This document shows, one piece after another, positions 16,635 to 43,152 of a stretch of DNA of 64,000 nt; within the stretch, counting starts at the first letter, position 1; each line of letters begins with the position of its first letter. The notes under the pieces are model-generated. The model was not told the DNA's origin. It saw nothing but the letters and a program-made list of their open reading frames with translations, and did no database searches. The DNA is from Glandiceps talaboti (lineage: Eukaryota; Hemichordata; Enteropneusta; Spengelidae), in NCBI RefSeq assembly GCF_964340395.1, contig NC_135554.1:18904092-18968091 (forward strand). The letters run 5' to 3'. A program made the translations under genes and the position numbers.

Positions 16635-16668
<34 letters not shown>

Positions 16669-16688
16669 CGTCGTCGTCGTCGTCGTCG

Positions 16689-16730
<42 letters not shown>
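16634..16730. repeat. (TTG)n(TCG)n(TTG)n microsatellite
   Basis: A block of seven TCG triplets is embedded in a TTG array, as if a T-to-C variant unit had been amplified internally. No gene spans it. Confidence 0.96.
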
Positions 16731-16934
16731 CACAATATGGGTCACCGACTCCTCATGTTTGTAAACACATCAACATGATATTGACTGCCATGACTTTTCA
16801 ATATCCATGATTTCTAGCTATGAAGTCTTTGAAAACAGATTGATGATTTCATCTATAATTCTAGTATAAAAAAAAACTTTTGCTTTACGATATTTGTAAA
16901 GAAATAATAATACATAATATATATAATAAATATA

Positions 16935-17156
16935 ATGTTGGGTTCTTATATAGCGCTTTCCCACTCCGTGCTCAAAGCGCTTTACAATTATTACCCCTGG
17001 CTCGGATCAGAACAGCACAACGGCCCTTTAGTCTTCCTCAACTCCCCGGGGAGCATACAATCCATTGCAGCCATTTAAGCGCATAGGATTAAAGCCTTCA
17101 CATTGCAACCTACATCCTACCAGGTCTTCCGTTATACAGCTGGGTTGACTGAAACC
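16935..17156 (-). mobile_element. 5'-truncated tRNA-type SINE (copy B)
   Basis: This matches the SINE at 9056-9566 in the same orientation, from the AT-rich tail through TATAGCGCTTTCCCACTC, TTACAATTATTACCCC and AATCCATTGCAGC to GCTGGGTTGACTGAA. It stops there, before the tRNA-like head. Identity to copy A is roughly 80-85% by eye. Confidence 0.75.
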
Positions 17157-18359
17157 CACAATTTGGGGCTGAAATGGTTCGAGTGAAGGAACTTGGGGTT
17201 GAAGATTTTGAAAGTTTAATACATCCATTATCTCTTTTCAAAATCTTACCTTCAACGTCTGGTTTTATCTGTCCATCGTGTCTTGGCGTTTGCAACAACA
17301 AAATGACTACCGTGAACGTCAAGTCAGTGGGTTAACGCTTTTTAGTATTTAAATTGCAATGTTTCGAATACAAATTACATCCCTCAACAAATTTCAAAAT
17401 CAGTTAAATTATATTGCTTTGTAGTGAATACCAATGCACAATAACCAACTCGGATTACAAATTATGGACAGGAAAATGTATGAAGACATATTTCATGAGA
17501 CTTTTAGTAAAATTAGATTATATTGAGAGAAAATATTTGACAAATTGAGAAAACAGGACTATCATAATGTTTAGTATCAATCATACTAAAGATGGGATGC
17601 ACCGAAAATTTATAGGAATAGTGTTTTTGAAAGTTTAAACGTAGGGTTGGTCTCATCAAGGGAGACTTATAGTTATATAAGGTTTTACACTTCATGTGCC
17701 TGGTTTGTTAAGGGTATGCGTACTTAGTAGAATAGACAGATCTAAGTCAGGTTGTCTTTATCCTTAATTCGCAACGTCAGATTGCTTTTATTGATCGGGA
17801 CTGTTTCATTCGTTCCTTATGCACTTACTAGTAGAATAAATGATACACTCAGGTGATCATGGCCATTACGTCGTTTAGCGATGCAGACATGGACGTACAT
17901 TCACAACGATTTAGGCTAACAATCCCGCCATTTGTCAACATCTGACACGACCTTTAAGTTAAGGGAGAATAAGAAGAGCACGTGCACTGAACTCTAGACA
18001 ACAATCAGAGACGTTACAAGTTTATCGTCTGGTCGTAGTCCAATTTGTCCAATTTTTTTTCTGACATTCAGAAGACAAAGCTTATTAAGACCAAACAAAA
18101 CAGGAGAAGACACAATAATCAATATTTTCTTTAAGACGTCTCAAGAGATAACAGATTTGGGAATCTACAGATAGAAGATAGTTGGGATGATCGTGTCGGG
18201 GACACGATTAAACTGCATTTTACAATCTTATGCTTGTAAACACTCAACTCGTCACCTTGTTGATTTTTATATTGTAATATTCTTAACTACAGTTTGTGGC
18301 TTCTTAGCTTTTATAATACAAAGTATTAACTTTTGCTTATTCTCTTTAAGGATTCGGTA

Positions 18360-18392
<33 letters not shown>

Positions 18393-18408
18393 CATACATT
18401 ACATACAT

Positions 18409-18439
<31 letters not shown>

Positions 18440-21400
18440 TTGGATACACTTTATATATGCTATTCTGAAATTCATACTGAGTCAATGCACCAAATAGTTG
18501 ACTCAGTTTAAAGATACATCTGTCGAGATTAAATAATTTCGATGTTGCACTAAGCATCCAAAACTGATTTAGAGCAAAATTCATATTATTGGTAAATTTT
18601 GGTATATCAATATTTAAGATAAGAGTCACTACAACGATCGTTACTTCTCAATCAATACATACACTGGTTTATAGATAGTTTATAGATAATCGTATTTTGT
18701 AAACAATTAAAAAAAACACCATGTAGCTTTATTCCCATGTCAACCTACTAACTAATTACACTACATATGAAACGTTTTCCACTTGGATGGGGTGGGGTGA
18801 CAAGAGGGCTAGTCATAGCATGTCAACCAACAACCACTACTTTGCTACCGATGCAGAAGTAGAAAATTCTATCATTTAGAAGAAGTTTTCTTATTTTCTA
18901 CAATACTCTATGTAACCGTTGGAATCTGGCATTTAAAACCTGACATGACCTTTCACCCCAGTTTCAGACGCAGAAGGGCACTCGCATGACTATGAATACA
19001 AAAACTTTCGAGACGTTTTATCGTCTGGGATTTGTAGACAGGTTCAAAGTCCTTCTTCTATTTATAGGCCAAGCAAGGACACAAGAGAAAAAAATCTCAC
19101 AAATTTGATTGCTCGTGCATACTATTGAAATACACTTAACATAACTTATACCAACAGCGTGATACATGCATGATGGGCGAATAAAAAACATGTAATGTGG
19201 AACTTTATATAAATTTAAACGGATGGGCTCATTTGCATACAATTTGCATAATTTTGTCAAAATGACGATATCTACTATTGTAGTTAATCATGTGACAAAT
19301 GTGTCTAATCTCTACGGTATTTAACATATTTTTCACCAAAATTTTAAGAACAAACGTTTATTTGTTGTTGTTTTTCTACATTTTAGACAGAAGTTACAGT
19401 ACTGTTATAGACGGTATCTATAAGTTATAACTCTTATTATAATTTGTGTATGCAATTTGTTGGATTCGTCGAAAAAAATCATGAAAACCGACTGACAATA
19501 TTTTTTTGACCAGAATGTCAATATATTGAAATAACACAATATTTTCATTCTTTTAAGATATTTTTAAAAAATCATGTTTTTTCACCAAATCTAACCTTTG
19601 TATGCTACACTGCACAGATAGTGGTTATTAACGTATAGTGAGCCTTGAAAATAAACTCTTTATAAATTTTTGCTGCCACTTTCCTCAAGAACTATCTAAC
19701 CCAACAACAAAAATCTGGGGTCACAGTGCACATTTTTAAATAGAGGTCAAGATGAAACTGAAATTTAGACATTTTCGGAATCTAATATGGCCGCCGAATA
19801 CTGTATCAGTGAATATCGTACGTACAAAATTGTGGTCAAGTTCTACCTATTGTTCACACTATATCGTCTGATATCTAGGCGGGATAGTCTTGACCTTTGA
19901 AGGGTCGTAAATCACAGACATCACTTTGTCTACACAATTTATCACATGTTCTTGCCATTGGACTCTAACCTGACCTTGAAGAAGGTTCATTTAAATGTCA
20001 TGTCTGGGTCATCTTACATTTTGTGTTTAAAAATGGCGTTGAGACTTTGGCTGGTACTAACAGCCCTAGGTAGTAACCTGGGGTCATACCCTCAAGTCTT
20101 TTCATCTCGTCTAAATGAGATTTTGACTATTAATTTCTCCCTCCCTCTCCCTCCCTCCCTCCCTCCCTCCCTCCCCCCTCTCTCTCTCTCTCTCACTCTC
20201 TCTAAACTAGGCTATAACTTCTAATTTGATAAATTAAAAAAAATTGAAATTAATATTGTTTTAAAGGTATTTGATTTAACACAATGTCATTTAAAGATCC
20301 ATATTATGTAATAAGAATTGAAGACGTCTTAAAAACTACATCAACCATTGCAACTAATACTATCACAGCCATTTTTTTTATAGTTGCTGTCCTAAGCCCG
20401 TGTCCCACACGAGCTTCCTGTGCATCGAAGCTTGAAAGACCACTAAAACGGTGTAGTTTGGTACGGAAGTTTGGCGCTTTTTCAATGAACATAAATGTTT
20501 CAAGTGCCTGAGAACATGGTTACAACCTGTTAGGCTAAGATTAACGTGGGAAATGTATATTATCGCTTATTTTACCGAGAAGAATATAAATACGATATTT
20601 TAGATCGTAATAAGTTCTCTTTTGTCAATAGCGTTATTCTGGTTCAAGCTGATACAGTAACGATTGTCAGTTCACCTTGGTTAATAAACACAAAAAATGC
20701 TAAACAAGTTGTTGTATTCACTTTCACTCGTCGATACGAAGTGGGCGACCTTTGGGGACTGGTTAATAACGAGTTTGGGGTAACGTTTCTAGTTTTGTAA
20801 ATTGTATTGAAAAGAAAGCGTTGTTCATGCCTTTTCATCAGGCTGCTGATCATAATAATAATATATTATATCAATTGTCTGAGTAAAAAATGTCACATCA
20901 ATACGTAATTACTACATGTTCCAGGATAATGGGAATAGTCATATTACTTATTACTTTTTTTATTTTTTATATTTTTTTATTTTTCATTTTTTTATTTTTT
21001 ATTTTTTATTTTGAAGCTCACAGCGTTGACAGGTTTTAGTGCACACTCTTTCCCCTGGCGTTACCCTAATATGCACCACTGCTCTGCCCTGGCTAATATT
21101 TACACTTGTTGCGCGGTCGCGAGACATCCCCTTGGAAATTAGTATTTCGTACTATCTAAATAGGCCACGTAATAACAAAACTATTTTGCAGCTCTTCTCC
21201 TAAATTACGAAGTTGGTTTTGTGCTACGAGTTGTGAAGAGTTCGACAAGTTGGAACACAGATTGTCTTGTCCAAATGTAATTTGTATTACGATAAATTAG
21301 TGCCACGTAACGTGGAGAATATTAAGGATGAATTATTTACTACACAATGGTGTGCGATACGTCTTTTTCCACTGACCACGTCTAAAACCGGTAGTAATAC

Positions 21401-21646
21401 ATTCAAAATTTGTTCATAGCTCAACCTCTGGAAAAGTTCAGGGGAACAATATTGTAAAGATGACCAAGTCCAGAGAAATCGAAGATCGAAATGTCCGGTC
21501 TAACCAGAATCATAAAGTATGATATCTCAGCTGTCATTGCGAGTAAAAAGATGTATGTTTGTACCTTGGGGAAAATATTGTCTGTCTCTGTCTGACTCTT
21601 TGTGTGTGTGTGTATGTGTGTGTGTGTCTCTCTCTCTCTGTCTTTC

Positions 21647-21710
<64 letters not shown>

Positions 21711-22680
21711 ACTCTCTCTCTCTCTCTAATATTTAGTTAGCAAAAACCTTACTGTACATAAAGCTCTTTATTGTAGCTACTCCTTGGAAGTGTCGGTCTC
21801 GTGAATGGTACTGCCTTATACCACAAACAACACACATCAAGGTTGATTTTGTCTTGAAACTCAAAATATTCTTTGCTTTAATTAAGTTAACACTTTTCTG
21901 CAAAATTGAAAGAATAATAAAGCATGAATTAACCAAACAGTCCCAAACATATTAACGACTCCTTCCAATTGCGCAGCGTTACGATTCGAGGTCTAAGTCA
22001 TATAAGTTTCCAAGTTAGAAACAACAGTAAATCACTCACTATCCCTTAGATTACATCTGCCTCTGTAGGGCAGCACTACAGTACAAAGAAATTCCAACCG
22101 TTGTTTTTCGTTCTTGTTTTTGTTTGCTTGTTGGCGATTAATCACGTCTTTCGGAGCTCAGACTGGAAATCCTTTCCCAGGGTTCAACTTTCAGTATTTT
22201 ATTGAACAAGGCAACGAACAGCCCACATAATCTGCATACAATCGAAGTGTATTTATCCAGCTCATTGAAGCATACAATTAAGACTCAGTTGAATGTAAGT
22301 GCTGAGTCGGCAGTTTTTCTTAACAATAACCCCCCGCAAGTGTTTTCGACGTCAACAAGTAGACAAGACTTCGGAGAAAGCAGAGTGTTTGCACCACTAA
22401 ACATCAATAATATAAACCTGTTGACACCCTGAATTGACGAAGTGAGATATGTTGTGTGCTACAGGTATCTATGAACAATGAAACAAAACCAAATTAAGTT
22501 CTTGTTATTCTGAAGCCTAGATAACTAGATACAGGTAAAAGTAAGGGGGGGGGGACTTGCTATTGAGGTCGGTAGGGAAACGGTCGTGAAAGAATACCTA
22601 GTGCTTGACAAATAAATGAGTCGGTGAGAAGTCAAATTTTCAGCATCGACCGCATTAGCAATGGCAATAAGTTCGATGCA
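17157..22680. other. Gene-free spacer with small repeats
   Basis: No exon chain was recognised. It holds a (CATA)n array at 18364-18440, a CTCC/CT block at 20137-20206, an A/T homopolymer-like block at 20950-21015, a TG/TC/TCTG compound microsatellite at 21596-21727, and a diverged family-1 MITE from about 19632. Confidence 0.5.
19632..19850. mobile_element. Diverged copy of MITE family 1
   Basis: The left end follows TTAA at 19628-19631, then a sequence related to the family-1 terminus and AAATAAACTCTTTATAAATT, TTGCTGCCACTTTC and AATATGGCCGCCGAATACTG. The same phrases recur in order near 46750-46930 and 59880-59945. The right end is not clear. Confidence 0.5.
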
Positions 22681-22688
22681 GTATAAAT

Positions 22689-22775
22689 GGTAAATCCATC
22701 TGTCCATCCATCCAACCAACCAACCAACCAACCAACCAACCGTCCGTCCGTACATACATACAGACGCACGCACGC

Positions 22776-22811
<36 letters not shown>

Positions 22812-22897
22812 TTTTGTCACACACACACACACATACATACATACATACATACATACATACATACATACATACATACATACATACATACATACATACA
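22689..22897. repeat. Compound microsatellite (CCAA, CGCA, CA, ACAT)
   Basis: Successive tetranucleotide and dinucleotide arrays. The ACAT array (about 22832-22896) resembles those at 12789, 18364, 53750 and 54588. Confidence 0.95.
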
Positions 22898-23082
22898 CGT
22901 ACGTTAGCTCAAAGAAATTGTCCATTGTAAGTGGTAGCGTGACTTCTATCAATGAATGCCAATATCAAATGAATGCCATTTTAACATTTCAAAGCAATGA
23001 ACAACGTCTTTACGTCTAATTTGAAAATAATCACCGTCTGAAATTCTCGAGTTTCGCTGAGAGTTAGAATGTAGGTTGTGTA

Positions 23083-23188
23083 TGGCGGCGATCACCCGGA
23101 ACAAAACAAATGTCACACCACGATGGAAATATACGTAAATAAAGACATCTATCCGCTTTCACAACACCAGATAATTTTAATCAGATTG
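23083..23188 (-). mobile_element. Diverged half copy of the 9-bp-TSD palindromic MITE
   Basis: GGCGGCGATCACCCGGAACA, followed by GTAAATAAAGACATCTATCC, CGCTTTCAC and TTTTAATCAGATTG, matches the right halves of the elements at 48024-48219 and 63494-63695. The left half is absent and the sequence is more diverged, so this is an older fragment. Confidence 0.65.
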
Positions 23189-23189
23189 A

Positions 23190-25980
23190 TTGTGTACGTA
23201 CGTTGCATCAACTATAAGCTATCTTCTCTTTTCGTTACACCCTAAATGCACTAGGTACGGGGTTAATTATGCACAAAGTTATGAGTCAGGTTTTGGCCAT
23301 GAATGACATGATACACTACTTAAGTATTAAAACAAAGTTAAGTATAAATATTAGCTATTCTTTTGCACCCATATTGTTACATGTATTACTGCATTTTGTG
23401 TTCATCTCTTTGTATCTGTATTTTTTGGCCTTAGATTTAATTATGAGTTTATATGTAATTTTTAAATAGATAATGATGTAATACAACATACTGTAACATA
23501 CTATACAATACAGCACAGCAAAGCAAAGCATAACACTGTTCTGCACTGCACAACACCACATCACACCACACCACACCACACCACGCCACAAACTCAACAG
23601 CAACACAACACTGCACTGCTACGCTACACTACACTCCAGCAGTACACTAAACCACACCACGCCACATCACATCACACCCCCATATTCCATAAGAACATAA
23701 ATATTAAACGGTAGAAATAAAGAGGTAACGTCATCCACAAGTACATATACCCCCCCCCCCTCCCATTTAGTGTTATATTAGTATTAGTAGGACACGATGA
23801 CACCTACATCCAAAATTTGCATACAGCATTGCCCCCCCCCCTCCACCCGTCCCAGAGCTTGCCAACTGAGCAATGTACTGCTTGTTTCTGCCAAGTATGA
23901 CTATTACACCGCAAGTGAATCCCCATATCCATTGCAACATGTTGACTGAAAGATGCAAAGTATTTATCTTCAAATTGTGCACATTTTTTTAAAAAGGAGA
24001 AGCATGAAGAATTTATTTGAGTCTTCGTTCTCCCATTACCGAGAGGTCAAAGACCTTTAATTCAACACTGTGAATCCTGGGATACATGTATGTGCTGGTA
24101 AACAAGTTGTTTATGCTTCAATATCGTGACCTTGACTCAGTTACTGTTTATCCCTCAACAGAATGACAGTGAATGTATTATTAGCATATCTCACTTACTT
24201 TTAAAGAATGCATATCAAATAACCCCGGTTCTACATTCACGGCTCTAGTAGAACAACAGCTGAAGCCTGTGTTGTGATTTGCTAAGAACCATCGTATGAT
24301 CGTATTGTGTTGTGATTTACAGTCAACGCTCGTACTCAGTTGAATACTTGCAAAGTTGCCTGTACGGTACTAGGCGATTGTATGCACGGAGAGTGCGAGT
24401 ATGTCAACATTTGCCGTCCCTACTGAAGTCGGCAATAAATTACTCTTAAATATGTCCTCAAATCTAGACTAGAGCAGAGTAGAGTAGCCTGTGTTATATC
24501 ACTTACTATTATATCAATTTTGCGATAGTGCTACCCTCTGGCAGTGAACGTGTGTAGCGATATCACAGGTCCGGCGAGTAGACAAGATATACTATAGGGA
24601 AAGTCAAAGGGAAACAGACAAACCTAAAAAGACGAAAAAAAATAAAGTTCAACACGAAATTTGGATTGCTAGCCACCCAATATCACCTCAGACTACTAGT
24701 GGAAACCCCGCAGCGTATACATCCAGCGCTACTGGTGGTCTGAGATATCACCCAAGAATCCTCGTGCACATTTTCTCTAACTGATGAGATCACACATGCC
24801 AAGAATTATACTAGGTAGCTACACATGAAGGCTCTGTGTTGTGAGTGAAGTGTAGCCCTACGTGTGTTGAGATCGTCATCGGGTTTTTTTTTCAGTGGTC
24901 AATGTTGACATGTCAGTTGTCAAACGTTGATCATGTCTATTGGCAGAGGGTATCCCAGGTCTTAAAGTTGACACCCGTCACCACGTCAATCCGAACGATT
25001 GAACAAAACCACAGATTTTTGATAAGATTCGAGAAAAGCGTACATTTGTAAATGTCAGTTTAAGGTAATCTTAGTTGTTATCACCAAAAGAGGAAAGCGT
25101 GTCGTGTACCTATCAGTCACCACAAAGATAAGGTAACGCCGAAAGATGAGCGATGTTGGCCATACACAATAAAGTTTATGCTTCCTTATTTACTAAAGAA
25201 CAATATTTTTACTTCTTTAATGTTGACTATATTTCGCTCACACGTAGTATATCACTTACATATATCAAACTTTGAATCACCTAGTCCAGGAGTTTTATTA
25301 GCGTCTGCGAGGGGTTTTCTCTCTTTTTACGCTTTCACTGTGTCACATTTGTAAAAAAAAAAAAAAAAAAAATCCTTTCATCCCCTTTGAATTGTCAAAT
25401 GCGTAACGTGACCGAAGATTAGAGATTCTTTAACGGTATGCAGTAGCATGTTTTTAACACAACATGCATATAAATATCTAACCATGTAAAGTATCCTGTA
25501 AAGTCGGTATGTGTGGTAACAAAAATATTATTTGAATAGTCCCCCCATTACGAGGACTGGGAACCTCGAAAACTGCTGAAATAAGCGCTTACCTCATATG
25601 CATACAACGATTGTTCAGAGTAGAGCAAACATGACGGGCCCTTTAACCTGTCAGAAAAGACACAAATTTTTCTCTTAATACTACTCATTATCGAGGTAAA
25701 CAGCACAAAAATAATTATGCATACTTCGAAAAAGACATAACTAAGAATATCCATAATTCTAATAAGGTGTAAAACATTGCTGTACACTTTGTCTGGCTTC
25801 TGAAAACCATTTTCGAGCTACAAATCGGGACTGGGATAATATAATGAAGCTCCGATGGTCACCAATAACAGATTTTATTTTAGAAAGCTAGGGGGTCAAG
25901 AAACTTTGGTCAATATTCAATAGTTTGTTTATCATCATCGTTCCACCACAAATCAATGGCGAGAAGCGTCTGACTAAGAG
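23190..25980. other. Gene-free stretch upstream of vitellogenin
   Basis: It contains a CACAC/CACCA-rich low-complexity patch (about 23500-23680), two poly-C runs (about 23750 and 23832) and an A20 run near 25353. No coding exon was recognised. Regulatory elements of the vitellogenin gene may lie in the distal part, but only the TATA box is evident. Confidence 0.45.
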
Positions 25981-25988
25981 TATAAATA
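25981..25988 (+). promoter_or_regulatory. TATA box of the vitellogenin gene
   Basis: TATAAATA followed by GG lies 61 bp upstream of the start codon at 26042. A start site about 30 bp downstream would give a 5' UTR of roughly 30 nt. A strong TATA box suits a highly induced tissue-specific gene; the start site itself is inferred. Confidence 0.75.
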
Positions 25989-26041
25989 GGCTAAGAATTC
26001 TACAGAGCGGCATATGCTGCCTTCAACGGATTGCAGTCAAC

Positions 26042-40127
<14,086 letters not shown>

Positions 40128-40367
40128 ATGACATTCTAAAACAACGTGGACTGACACCCGAAAAAAACTTAAAATTTACCCTCAAGAAATGCACAATGTA
40201 ACATATCCTACAAGTTGACTTTCAAAAAATACTTCTAGTATGTTTTGATTTTTATTTCCTTTTTCTTTTTCGTTTCTCAATTTATGTCAAACAAAGTTTG
40301 AGATTATATTTTGGTTTTGCAGGGTTTTGATGTCATTGTGTAGATTTCTAGTTTTGAACGCATACAC

Positions 40368-40373
40368 AATAAA
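40368..40373 (+). terminator. Polyadenylation signal of vitellogenin
   Basis: AATAAA lies 241 bp after the stop codon, followed by an A-rich and then TG-rich stretch. It is a well-placed end for a short 3' UTR. Confidence 0.75.
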
Positions 40374-40418
40374 AACAACATAGACTTTTGCAAATCTATA
40401 AAGTGAGTGTAATCTATT

Positions 40419-40710
<292 letters not shown>

Positions 40711-40913
40711 TTTAATATAATTCTATCTGAAATATACACGTTTCGGAAGGGGGTTTATGGAATAAAATCTCAACACAAGCTCTTTTCTTCCCACAAATTC
40801 GCCATGACTTCCCATAAGGCAACCACAACAACGAGACAAATTACAACTTCGGCCCTAGGCCATCTATCTACGTTTGAGGGGGAAATTTCAAGCCCCACTC
40901 ACCGGAAATCCCT

Positions 40914-40972
40914 GCAGTTTCAAATGTACACTCGCTACTATTGTTGAGTGTACATTTGAAACTTTTCAGGGA
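40914..40972. repeat. Short inverted repeat
   Basis: GTTTCAAATGTACACTC is followed after about 13 bases by its exact inverse, GAGTGTACATTTGAAAC, giving a 17-bp stem. It lies between the vitellogenin and SYCE2 genes. No flanking duplication is evident. Confidence 0.8.
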
Positions 40973-41245
40973 CTTCACTTTATTCGTTGGTTGGTTGTGG
41001 ATAGATTGCACATTTGTGATTGTGATACCGCAATCTAAAGAATGAACGGTATAAACACCACAGGGGCACGTATTATTGCTTAGATTGCCGTTTTCTTAGG
41101 AAAATATCGTACGAATTCTGCTGCTACAAACGTATCAATCTCTATACTATACTAGTAGAAATACATGGTAGAGATCATGGGTAGAGATACGTCCATCGCT
41201 TTACAAAGCGCCCTCTAGCAGTGCAGTCCACAATTATACTTTCAG

Positions 41246-41299
41246 CCAATCAAATCCGGCGTTAGTAATCATCCACAACCTTTCTGCAGTTTGGACAAG
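41246..41299 (+). promoter_or_regulatory. Possible promoter and non-coding first exon of SYCE2
   Basis: A CCAAT box at 41246-41250 precedes a sequence ending in TTTGGACAAG with a strong GTGAGT donor at 41300. A good acceptor (TTTTACTTTTCAG, ending 43106) lies 46 bp upstream of the SYCE2 start codon. A 5' UTR intron of about 1.8 kb is therefore plausible, but transcript data would be needed. Confidence 0.35.
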
Positions 41300-43152
41300 G
41301 TGAGTGTGTTTCGCGAATTGGAAATTAATCACAATTTTGTGAAAATTTTGAGCAAGAGGAGCAGAAAATACATACCTGCGACCATGGAAGATGTATTATC
41401 GTCAATATTTATCAAAATGTATTACATATTTGAAGAAAATGACGAAATTACATACATTGAATGATGCGACACTGTTCTGAGTGTTCACAGGATATGACGT
41501 ACACAAGATGTACGAACTAGTTTAGGGTGTAAGCTTATAGGAAATTTTCGCTAAATTTCACATTTTTCCCCCGAGGCAATATTTTTCTTGTCATTCATTC
41601 ATTCCTTCCTTCATTACTTTATGTCTATTTATAGACTTTCAGACTGATACTGAGTGCGCCCGCGCCCGCCTAGTCTGCCAAGTGCCAATGGCAATATTTT
41701 GTTTGTTTTGACGTTGTTACATTTCCCGTGAGTCTTGTCAGGTTTTACAGCGATTACAAACACTCCTCGTCATTACATTAAAAAGAGTTTGAAGCTTCGA
41801 AAATCTTCAAATTAAAGCCCTTAAAATGTAAGATGCATCTGAAGTCTAATAGAAATAGAATAGCCGCTATCAGTGTGGCCAAATTTTGTTGTTGTGAATT
41901 AGTGAGTCAAAATGAGAAAACTGGCATTTCTTATAAGAGTCAACACATACATATGATAATGAAAGATAGGGAACACCAAATTTGGTGCATCACTAGAAAT
42001 TGTGTGCACCAGTGGCATGTCAAATTGGCTTAAGAGGGCCGAGGGCAACATAGGCAACATTGAACAGGGAAAAAAAACATTGTTACAAATGTCAATGTAT
42101 TGCAAGTCGACAGTCATCGACTTTGACCCTGTTGTGTTAATACCAGCACTTAATTTGTTGTAGAGGTAACCATAAGCATGAATTCATATTTCAAGAATTG
42201 TAAATTTGGTGAAATTTTTTTTTATTGAAAGTGGCCATATGGATGTGCATTTTGGATTTTTTATTTATAGAAAACAATTTTAACATGGCGTCCTACTTAA
42301 AAATCATTATAATATCAAACAACATATGCCTTTAAGTCTGTGTTTGTAACTCAATAAATTGCAAAAAGTTTAATAAATGTGTGAAGTCTTTGTTATTGTA
42401 CATACAATAACAACCTTTTACACATTTTTTAAAGCTTTTGTTCACAGGCTCTGTTTAATATATAACCATGCAGAAACCAATAAGATAGCAAGATTGCAAT
42501 TTCTTGCTACAGTTCGTCTACTGTAACTAGATGCAGACATCTGGGTGTCAATGTTTTGAGATCAACATTTGATGTATACAGTATGGCATGTCAGTTCATT
42601 TCATTACGACAAAACATTACAATAAACTGTATTACTATTAATTCTATTTTCGGTACCTTAATAGCATTTTACACCAAGCAAGAGGGTGAAGATAAAACAA
42701 GAGGGTTGATTTATTTTCATATGTGCCTATATATATTTTCATATAGTAATGCATGAGAAGTGCATGGAGTGGAAGTTATGATGTCAACCAAGAAATCAAA
42801 TGTTCATTAATTTTATGATGTGCCATGGCAGTAATAATATTCTGTTTCAAGTACTCAGAGTCTTGCTATCTTAAAATGTAGAATGTACAGTTTCTTATTA
42901 CTGTCTGTGTGGTTGTAGCAAACAGAGCCAGTGAACACTAACAGGAAATGGGTGGTATATATAAATAAAATATACAAATAAAAATGAAATGAAATAAACA
43001 AGTACAGAAATGGTGATAAATGTTCATTTATTACAGGAAATGAAACACTATGAAATATAAAATTCATCTTAGTAGTGTTTCTGTCATAAAATATTTTACT
43101 TTTCAGATTACTTTGAAATACTGAAAGCTGTATCCTGAGTACTATTGTTAAC

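Noticed and set aside
20546-20853. Overlapping open frames upstream of vitellogenin
   Set aside because: No splice context, signature or conservation cue; frame length is within chance for AT-rich sequence.
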